NCBI RefSeq assembly: GCF_026745355.1
Contig: NC_079205.1
Coordinates: 35,449,660-35,513,659 of the forward strand
Length of the DNA stretch: 64,000 nucleotides
Direction: 5' to 3'
From: Beta vulgaris subsp. vulgaris
Lineage: Eukaryota > Streptophyta > Magnoliopsida > Caryophyllales > Amaranthaceae
Below are positions 57,113-64,000 of this stretch, piece after piece. The translations under genes were made by a program, and so were the position numbers. Positions within the stretch are counted from its first letter, which is position 1. Each line of letters opens with the position of its first letter. The notes beneath the pieces are model-generated. The model was not told where the DNA came from, made no database searches, and worked only from the letters and a program-made list of their open reading frames with translations.

Positions 57113-57468
57113 GGAAAAATTTCATAAAACTACCTTTTATAATAATTTATTTTTTCAAAGAACTATGTTTTTAAAATTTTCTTTCAAAAATCTATCTTCT
57201 ATAAAAAATTTGTTTCGATATACTACCATTTTATCGTAAATGGAGTTTAATCACTAATAATTGAGTCACCGTAAATTGTTTTTCTTTCTTCCCCTCTCAT
57301 TTCTCTCTTCTTTTCTCAACCCATCGACAATAATACATACGACGACTGTTATTTATTGATTAGTAATAAATATAAACGTAAAATGTTAGTATCTTGAAAG
57401 AAATTTGTTATAAAAAGTAGTTTTTTGAAAAAAGTTGGTTATAAAAGGTAGTCTTTTGAAATTTTTCC
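57113..57468. mobile_element. Mutator-like MITE with perfect 9-bp duplication
   Basis: TTCATTATA flanks both sides (57104-57112, 57469-57477). Ends GGAAAAATTTCATAAAACTACC and its complement GGAAAAATTTCAAAAGACTACC continue as TIRs for about 100 bp built of irregular 28-30-bp subunits. 356 bp, non-coding. Confidence 0.92.
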
Positions 57469-57996
57469 TTCATTATATATGGCTACTCAATTATATGACG
57501 CAACAAACAGTTTTTTCTAATTACATTTGACATGTTTTGTATCATTCACTACAATTTTATATAACTATATTGTGAAAAAGCTAATATTGAACAAAAAAAA
57601 TACTTCGTCCGTTATTTATACTCGATTTTGAGAAGTTTTGCAATATTAACATCTTTGACAATATGGTTTATATTTCTCTTTTTCTAGCGTATGAGGTCCC
57701 CTTTTATTGTACAAAATCTAAATCTCTCGCCTCCCAAATTCTTGTGTTATGTCTCAATATTGCAAGTAGTATAGTTTGCTGATAGAACTTAGGTTCATGG
57801 CTTGAAAGATTCTTTTTGACAACTTGAAAGATAAACAATAGTTCTCGTGAGGATTGTTAAAAAAATGTTTCACGATGTTTTATGTTTATCTATTTAGTAA
57901 TTTGATATTAGCTTGGAAATGGATTAAGGTCAAATTATCTCATTAATCTCATGACATATGGAATCTAAACGCGTGAGATATTCAAGTAAAAAATAT

Positions 57997-58607
57997 GTGA
58001 AAGTATTGGGTCAGACCGTCTTACCATAAGTTATGGTCAGACCAGCCCAACCCAATACTATAATTCCTTTCACTTAGCTCTACTTTCCTTTTAGTTAGCT
58101 ATGTTTTTGTTTCAATTAGCTCTGCTTTGGGTTCAGTTGGCTTTTTTTTTGCTTCATTTGGGTATTGTTTTGGTTCAGTTAGGTACAGTTTTGTTTCAGT
58201 TGGGTATTTTGTTATTTCAGTTGGAACTCTTTGTGTTTCAGTTGCAACCACTTGAGTTTTAGTTGGAAGCACTTGTATTTTAGTTGGAAGCACTTCAAGT
58301 TAATTGAAAAAAATATTTTAGTTAATTGAATATGACTTTCAGTTAAAAGAATTATTGTTTCAGTTAGTGGAAAAAGTATTTTACTTAATTGAATAAGTTT
58401 TTTTCGTTAACAAAATTAAAGCTAACTGAAACATAAATATACCTAACTGAAATAAAACAATAGCCAACTGAAACAAAACAATATCTAACTGAAACAAAAC
58501 AATACTCAAATGAAACAAAACAAAGCTAACTGAAAGAAAAACAGAGCTAACTGAAAAAAATGTGTCAAGTGAAAATTACAAAAAGCGGTCTGACACAATA
58601 CGTTCTC
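57997..58607. mobile_element. Non-autonomous Mutator-like element with TTTCAGTTGG repeats (copy 2)
   Basis: Ends GTGAAAGTATTGGGTCAGAC and CACAATACGTTCTC are the same as in copy 1 (5915-7083). Flanks AAAAAATAT and AATAAATAT are an 8/9 target duplication. Left arm (58100-58400) repeats TTCAGTTGG, TTCAGTTAG; right arm (58430-58560) repeats the complement CTAACTGAAACAAAACAAT. 611 bp, no coding capacity. Confidence 0.87.
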
Positions 58608-58616
58608 AATAAATAT

Positions 58617-58770
58617 GCGTCATAATACATGTATAAATAGTGATATCAAAATTGACATAAATATTCTGGGCATTAATGAACTCATGTTAATCGATTATAT
58701 TGCCTAATGCACTTGTTTCATCGATGTCATGCCTACAAAGAAAAAAATGAAAGTATCATATAAGAAACTA
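58617..58770. other. Short AT-rich spacer
   Basis: Nothing recognised. Confidence 0.5.
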
Positions 58771-59322
58771 AGGAACCGTTCGGTATTATCGTAGTTTTTT
58801 TTATCTTTTGGTTTTTTGATTTTCAAAGTCATATAATATATGTCCTATAATGAATAAAAAATTAGTCAAATTTATTAGAAACATGATGATTTTGAAAACT
58901 AACAACTAAAAAATGAAAACCACTTATTCTGATTTCCTGTTTTTGATTTTCGAAAAATTGACAGAAATAATCCCAACTATGACCGGTCCGCTCAAAATAT
59001 TACGAACTTTGGGTTTTTCTAGAATAATCCAAACTATTTGGGGTAACTTCCCAAAATAATCCGAACTTTTATTTTTCTTGCCTTCAATGATCCCTTTTGG
59101 GTCTATTATATATAGGATAATTAAAAGTTTGGATCATTTTGAGAACATACTTCCAATAGTTTGGATTATTCTAGAATAACCCATAGTTGGGATTATTTTG
59201 AGTGAAACGGTGATAGTTTGGATTATTCTTGTCAATTTTTCCGATAATTTGTAGTTTTCAAAAAACTGAAAATTGAAAACAAAAAAGGATAATGAACGAC
59301 CCTTAAACTATTAGATCTTGTT
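58771..59322. mobile_element. Small TIR element (hAT- or Harbinger-like) with nested MITE
   Basis: AAGGAACCGTTCGGTATTATC on the left is matched by the complement of the right end (AAGGGTCGTTCATTATCC). Sequence around AAACTA is present on both sides, but the duplication length is unclear (5-6 bp visible). The central part is occupied by the element at 58952-59251. Confidence 0.6.
58952..59251. mobile_element. Near-palindromic long-TIR MITE
   Basis: The left half (GAAAAATTGACAGAAATAATCCC...) matches the complement of the right half (GGAAAAATTGACAAGAATAATCC) along about 130 bp each, with TTCTAGAATAATCCAAACTA in both. Almost the whole 300 bp is stem. No clear target duplication. Confidence 0.8.
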
Positions 59323-59880
59323 TTACTAGAGATACACATATAACAAAGGCATAATTTAATTTCTAATAACTTCAAACACGTAATATTAGCATGCATGATT
59401 ATTACTCAATTTTGACAACGCATATTACATACTTATTATTATGGAAAGAAAACTACTAATTTAGTAGTTTTGCAACATAATTTCATCAATAACTACAAAC
59501 TACATAATACAAAAATAGTAACCTATATTATGTCAAAATTAAAACAAAACCATATGCAAGATTCAACACCATAAAACAAAATGCATAAAAATTTCACTTG
59601 ATCACAAATCAAGTTCAAGTAGTTAAAGTTGATAATGTCATATTCTCACTACTAAAAATACCTAAAAACCTTGAGCAAACATATTTCTAAATTAAAGTAC
59701 ACATGGATGGCTGAAGATTTCACTACAATATGGAAGATGTGTGGGGATGCATTACACCCAATAAACACTCACGTGAAAGATGAAGAAAAACTTCCTTTAC
59801 CATAGTCAACCTTAACCTGACCATAGTTAAATACCCCCAAACAAAATATACTGCCCACTGTCCACCCCAAGACAACCCCA
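59323..59880. promoter_or_regulatory. Upstream region of the EIN3-like gene
   Basis: AT-rich with no gene. It is the sequence immediately upstream of the presumed transcription start and is bounded by the MITE cluster. No TATA box can be assigned with confidence. Confidence 0.4.
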
Positions 59881-59892
59881 CAACTTCATTCA

Positions 59893-59950
59893 CTCTTTCT
59901 CTCTCCTCTTTTTCTTCCTCTCTCATCCTTACCCTCTCCATTTTGTCCAC

Positions 59951-59981
<31 letters not shown>

Positions 59982-59982
59982 C
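59893..59982. repeat. Pyrimidine patch and A28 run
   Basis: CTCTTTCTCTCTCCTCTTTT-type pyrimidine tract (59893-59945), a core-promoter or leader feature of many plant genes, followed by about 28 A residues (59955-59982). Confidence 0.7.
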
Positions 59983-60052
59983 TCCCTCCATTTTTCTCCA
60001 CTTTCTATCTCCTAAAAGCTTACTGGAGATCGTCCATGAGAGAAACGTACAG

Positions 60053-61328
60053 GTAACTTTAACCATGATTGATTTGGATCCATCTTTTTTAACCATGATT
60101 AATATATTTAGCTGATAATATGCTTCTTTATTTTGTTATTGTTGCTACTTTTGTTTTTGCTGAATAATAATACTATAATGCTTTTTTATTATTTTTTTTC
60201 TAGTAGTTCAATACTTTTGGTTTATGGGTTGATGATCGTTGTTTTTGGGTTTTTGGTTTTTTGGTTTTTTGTTGTTGATGTTGGTGATTCTATATTTGGT
60301 GTTGATTCTGATTCCAAAATTTTATGACATGTTTTTTTGTGTGTCTTTTGGGATATTTGAAGTGGGTTTGGTATTAAATTCTTGTAAGTTTAGTAAGGTG
60401 ATGACCATTTAATCTCTTATGTTGTTTTCAAGTTTTGTGATTTTTGTTCCCAATCACAAAAACATTTGGATTTGAATTATTTGTTTTTGGTAATTTAAAA
60501 AATTAAATTTTGATCAAATTACTATATTTTTTAATTAACACTTTTAATATTTCTTATATTGAGGGAGGGGTTTAAAGTATGTAGTATGTTCTTACCAAAT
60601 TGGTTTTCTTTATTTATTTGTATCTAAAAATGTAAAAAAAAAAAATCTTTTGAGGGTTTAATATATTTTTGATTGGGGAAGAGGATTTAAAAAAACGTTT
60701 TTTCAATAAGTTGAAAGCTTGTAAATGATAAAGTGAGTTTGACTTACTTGATAAATGGGATATATTAGCTGGAAATGGTTGAATAATTGTCCAAATTAAA
60801 GATTTTTTAGTTGCTTCAGTTTTCAATCAATAGATCAACACAGATAGATCTGTTGGTCAATTCTTATAAATTAATAATCCTTATGCTTATTTTTTACACA
60901 AAATTTATTTATTTATCTATATTTGTTATTTTCCAGTTGGTCCAAGAGGGGTTTCAAAACTTTATAGTTTATTTATTTATTGTACTTAGTTTACACTACT
61001 TGTTAATAATAGTTTATTAATTAATGCTGATGAAGTGAAAATGTTTTGGTTTCTTCAATACGGATATGTATGCAGTAATGTTGATGTGAAAAGGTCTATG
61101 GGCTTTCTGCTGTAATATACGTGTTGTGTTGTGTTGTGTTAGTGTAAGGCTCAAATCTCGATAATAATCTGGCATTTAATTATAAATGTGTAAACTTTGT
61201 GTGACATTAAATTCATAATTGTCTAATTCATTGAATCCAATCACTCTAAATTAAGTAATAGCCCTTTGATTTTCGAATGGTCATTCCTATATTTATGTGG
61301 GCTGCTTGCTTCTTTTGCCTTTTGCAGG
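60053..61328 (+). other. Probable 5'UTR intron of the EIN3-like gene
   Basis: A donor CAG/GTAACT at 60052/60053 after a CT-rich leader and an acceptor TTTTGCCTTTTGCAG ending at 61328 bracket about 1.28 kb of T-rich sequence. Leader introns are known in EIN3/EIL genes. The open frame at 60133-60327 inside is low-complexity. No transcript evidence is available, so the exact sites are inferred. Confidence 0.65.
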
Positions 61329-61452
61329 TAAGAAATTTCTCATTTTGGTTTTTTTGGTGGATTTTCTTCTTGAGAAGTTCTTGATTGTAGTCATTGAGTA
61401 GAAGTTGTTGGTCATCAAACATCTGTTATAAGTTTCGTTCGTGAAATCAAAG

Positions 61453-63570
61453 ATGATCTCGTCGTCATCGAAAATGGGTTATTTTGAAGATATGGGTTTT
61501 TGTTCAAACTTTGACTTCTTTGCTCCACCTCCTTCTATGGCGGGTGAGGGAGAAGTTGGCCGTGAAGCTGAAGCGGAAGCCGCTGTTGATGACGAATACT
61601 CTGATGATGAGGTTGATGTAGATGAGCTTGAGCGGCGTATGTGGAGAGATAGAATGCTCTTGAAAAAGCTCAAGGAGCAGAGCAAAGATAAGGCCAAAGA
61701 AGGAGTTGATGCTGCAAAGCAGCGTCAGTCTCAGGAACAAGCCCGTAGAAAGAAGATGTCAAGGGCACAGGATGGAATTCTGAAATATATGTTGAAAATG
61801 ATGGAGGTTTGCAAGGCTCAAGGTTTTGTTTATGGGATTATTCCTGAAAAGGGGAAGCCCGTCAGTGGAGCCTCTGACAATCTGCGGGCTTGGTGGAAGG
61901 AGAAAGTCCGATTTGACAGGAATGGTCCTGCAGCCATTGCCAAGTATCAGGCTGATCATTCCATTCCTGGTATTAATGAGGACTGCAATGCAATGGCATC
62001 GACACCTCACACCTTGCAGGAACTACAAGATACCACACTGGGATCCCTTTTATCAGCTCTGATGCAGCACTGTGATCCTCCGCAGAGGCGGTTCCCCTTG
62101 GAAAAAGGCGTCCCTCCACCCTGGTGGCCCACCGGGATTGAAGAATGGTGGCCTCAGTTGGGCCTTCCAAAAGATCAGGGAGCACCTCCGTATAAGAAAC
62201 CTCATGATCTCAAGAAGGCATGGAAGGTGAGCGTTCTTACAGCTGTTATCAAGCATATGTCACCTGATATAGCAAAGATTCGGAAGCTTGTTCGTCAGTC
62301 CAAGTGCTTGCAGGATAAAATGACAGCCAAAGAAAGTGCCACATGGCTTGCTATCATTAATCAGGAGGAGGCTTTGGCTCGGAAACTCTTTCCTGATCGA
62401 TGCCCACCTCCAAATGCTGGTGGAAGTGGGTCTTTGGTCATTAGTGATTCTAGTGACTATGATGTTGAAGGGGTTGATACTGATCCCAATAGCGAAGTGG
62501 ATGATAACAAACCTCAAAATATTAATCTCTTCAATTTTGGTGTTGGCGCAGAGAGAGAAAAGTTTATGACTCCAAACCCTATGCTGACTTCTGCAATCAA
62601 AGGAGAGGTCATTGATGCTAATACTTCAGAATTTTCTGAGAAGAGGAAGCAGCCATCTTCTGGATCTCACCTGGTAATGGATCAGAAAATATTTGTTTGC
62701 GAGTATCCTCAATGCCCTTACAGTGATAGCCGCCTTGGGTTCCTTGACCGGAATTCGAGAAATAATCATCAGCTGAACTGTGCGTATAGGTTTAGTCCTT
62801 CAACTCATGGTGTTGGAGCAACCAACTTTCAGGGAAACAGTATTGAAGCTGCAAATTTCCCCACATCCTTTGCACAACCAGAGAAGCTGTCTCTGCAATC
62901 TGAGAACCAGTCATCAACTACCTTCAGTACTTCTGGGCTTGGACTTCCTGAAGATGGTCAGAAGTTGATTACCAATCTCATGTCAGTTTACGACAATACC
63001 CTGCATCAAAACAAGAATGTCAATCTAGGGAGTGGGAACTTCGCTGAAAATAATCAGATCGGTGGAGGTTTTGCTTGTCAGCAAGGTGCTTTATTTGGAA
63101 ATAGTGCTTCCCAAGGAATGAACATAAATACCATGAAGGATCATAATCAGGCACAACCAAAGGTGGCTCAATTTCAGTTAGACAATGGATTTTTAGGGCA
63201 AGGAATGCCGATGAATGTGAACAACAATCCACAACAGAAGCTTCAGTTTCAGATGGGTAGCTCGGTTTTCCAAGGAACAAATATGAACCCACCTGAACAG
63301 AAAGTGCAGCTTGCAATGGACACCAGCTTCAATGGCCAGAGAACGGTGTCCGGGGCCAATGTTGTTACGCAAGGAACTAACATGGGTGGTTCTGTTTTTC
63401 AGTCTAACGCAATTCAGCTGGATCATGGCAGGGCATTTGATTCTTCTTCTTTTGGGATGACTCTGAACGACAACATGTCGGACTTCGGATTTGGTGGTGT
63501 TCCATTCAACCTCTCAACAATTGATTTCGACCAGCTCTCGAGGCAGGACAACTCTATCTGGAACCTGTGA
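61453..63570 (+). CDS. EIL: EIN3/EIL ethylene-signalling transcription factor
   Basis: A 705-residue uninterrupted reading from the ATG at 61453 (a second ATG at 61474, MGYFEDMGF, resembles the family start equally well). Order: acidic [19 protein letters not shown] at about 35-53, then the EIN3 DNA-binding domain with basic clusters ([36 protein letters not shown] near 98), [20 protein letters not shown], a Pro-rich [19 protein letters not shown], and [19 protein letters not shown]; the C-terminal half is rich in Asn, Gln and Gly and ends in SIWNL. EIN3/EIL proteins act in the nucleus, bind promoters such as ERF1 and are turned over through EBF1/2 F-box proteins. At about 705 residues it is longer than Arabidopsis EIN3. 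An intronless CDS is normal for the family. It is the only intact gene in the window. Confidence 0.95.
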   Translation: MISSSSKMGYFEDMGFCSNFDFFAPPPSMAGEGEVGREAEAEAAVDDEYSDDEVDVDELERRMWRDRMLLKKLKEQSKDKAKEGVDAAKQRQSQEQARRKKMSRAQDGILKYMLKMMEVCKAQGFVYGIIPEKGKPVSGASDNLRAWWKEKVRFDRNGPAAIAKYQADHSIPGINEDCNAMASTPHTLQELQDTTLGSLLSALMQHCDPPQRRFPLEKGVPPPWWPTGIEEWWPQLGLPKDQGAPPYKKPHDLKKAWKVSVLTAVIKHMSPDIAKIRKLVRQSKCLQDKMTAKESATWLAIINQEEALARKLFPDRCPPPNAGGSGSLVISDSSDYDVEGVDTDPNSEVDDNKPQNINLFNFGVGAEREKFMTPNPMLTSAIKGEVIDANTSEFSEKRKQPSSGSHLVMDQKIFVCEYPQCPYSDSRLGFLDRNSRNNHQLNCAYRFSPSTHGVGATNFQGNSIEAANFPTSFAQPEKLSLQSENQSSTTFSTSGLGLPEDGQKLITNLMSVYDNTLHQNKNVNLGSGNFAENNQIGGGFACQQGALFGNSASQGMNINTMKDHNQAQPKVAQFQLDNGFLGQGMPMNVNNNPQQKLQFQMGSSVFQGTNMNPPEQKVQLAMDTSFNGQRTVSGANVVTQGTNMGGSVFQSNAIQLDHGRAFDSSSFGMTLNDNMSDFGFGGVPFNLSTIDFDQLSRQDNSIWNL

Positions 63571-63970
63571 GTGAAGGATTTGGCAGTCAAGGAAGTCAAA
63601 ACCGGGGAGTAACAAGCAAGCTGTACATTCTGAGAAGAAGATTGCTTTTAGATCTCTTCTTTTAAATAGGTGAAAGCTTCGCCTGCTGAATTTTAGCTTT
63701 CTTTTTTTTTTGTTATCTTTTTAATTTCCTTAGATAATCTGAAGAAGCCACATAAAAGACTTCCATTTCTTTCTTGCACCCACAATCACTTAGCGTTTAT
63801 AGATGATTCCCATATAGCATTAGTTGAAGTTTGGCCACACAGTTATATGGGAGAGGCCACCTTGTTTAAACATTATTATTTTACTTCCGCGACTATATAT
63901 TTTTATGTAGCCATGTTGAAAAACCCACAGTAAATAGTATAAATATGTTTTGATCAATAATCACTTCTTG
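63571..63970 (+). other. 3'UTR of the EIN3-like gene
   Basis: After the TGA (63568-63570), T-rich sequence with several AATAA-like motifs (for example GATCAATAATCA near 63953) that may act as polyadenylation signals. The true end is not determined. Confidence 0.5.
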
Positions 63971-64000
63971 CTTGTTTTTATTTTTATCCTTCTCTCTATC

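Noticed and set aside
57598..57800. ACTTCGTCCGTTATTTATAC as start of another Stowaway MITE
   Set aside because: The inverted right end could not be found.
60133..60327. 64-residue frame upstream of the EIN3-like gene
   Set aside because: Hydrophobic, T-rich reading within the presumed leader intron; no support as a gene.
1..64000. CRISPR arrays, phage genes, bacterial operons, tRNA genes
   Set aside because: Searched by eye on both strands. The regular repeats found are TE-internal arrays without spacer structure; the sequence is plant nuclear DNA, and no tRNA cloverleaf was recognised.

Overview
The window is plant nuclear DNA and almost entirely transposable-element sequence. It shows Ty1/copia and Ty3/gypsy polyprotein remnants primed by initiator-tRNA-Met sites, a plant L1-type LINE, hAT, CACTA, Mutator-like (MULE), PIF/Harbinger-like, Stowaway and Helitron elements, organelle-derived fragments, and one ordinary host gene at the right end. 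That gene is an EIN3/EIL ethylene-signalling transcription factor with an uninterrupted coding sequence and a 5'UTR intron, which points to an angiosperm. The EIN3 reading frame and the TE mix would suit a core eudicot, possibly Caryophyllales, but that is only an impression.

Layout. 1-9255: minus-strand copia element of the SIRE/Maximus type (5' LTR 7619-9255, PBS, gag, PR, INT, RT, RH and an extra downstream ORF), with a hairpin-rich Mutator-like element (5915-7083) inserted in gag. The copia element itself sits inside a plus-strand gypsy (TAT-like) integrase gene, which resumes at 9256, is broken by a non-autonomous CACTA (9826-11346), ends near 11494 and is followed by a 60-bp tandem array. 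13873-14715: PIF/Harbinger-like element with CTGAA repeats. 14716-15447: probable LTR. 15448-17958: decayed hAT of the TTF/ZMYM zinc-finger type, inserted in a chromovirus-like gag (17959-18968) whose 2.95-kb 5' LTR is 19202-22155. 22156-26446: AT-rich, with a plastid ndhE fragment. 26460-28043: coding-poor retroposon with target duplications. 28374-31194: Stowaway MITE, two Helitrons, and a long-TIR element (29857-30529) carrying a piece of organellar 23S rRNA. 31754-32750: second copy of the Harbinger-like family with a (CAATT)24 array. 33552-36047: MULE hit by a CACTA. 37002-38498: Harbinger-like element enclosing another long-TIR element.

38578-49150 is a five-level nest: a CACTACAAA-type element, holding a Stowaway MITE, split by a 9.15-kb CACTA, which holds a 4.1-kb MULE, which holds a 3.2-kb hAT with a recognisable transposase gene. 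The same CACTA also carries a Helitron and a complete TRIM retrotransposon. 49817-56336 is a full-length, nearly intact LINE with a 15-bp target duplication and only three obvious disabling changes. 57113-59320 holds three small TIR elements. 59700-64000 is the EIN3-like gene with upstream region, leader intron, CDS and 3'UTR.

No operon-like cooperation exists here. The reading value lies in insertion order, which target-site duplications and restored reading frames let one establish, in two independent organelle-DNA captures, and in an expressed-type regulatory gene abutting a TE-dense tract.
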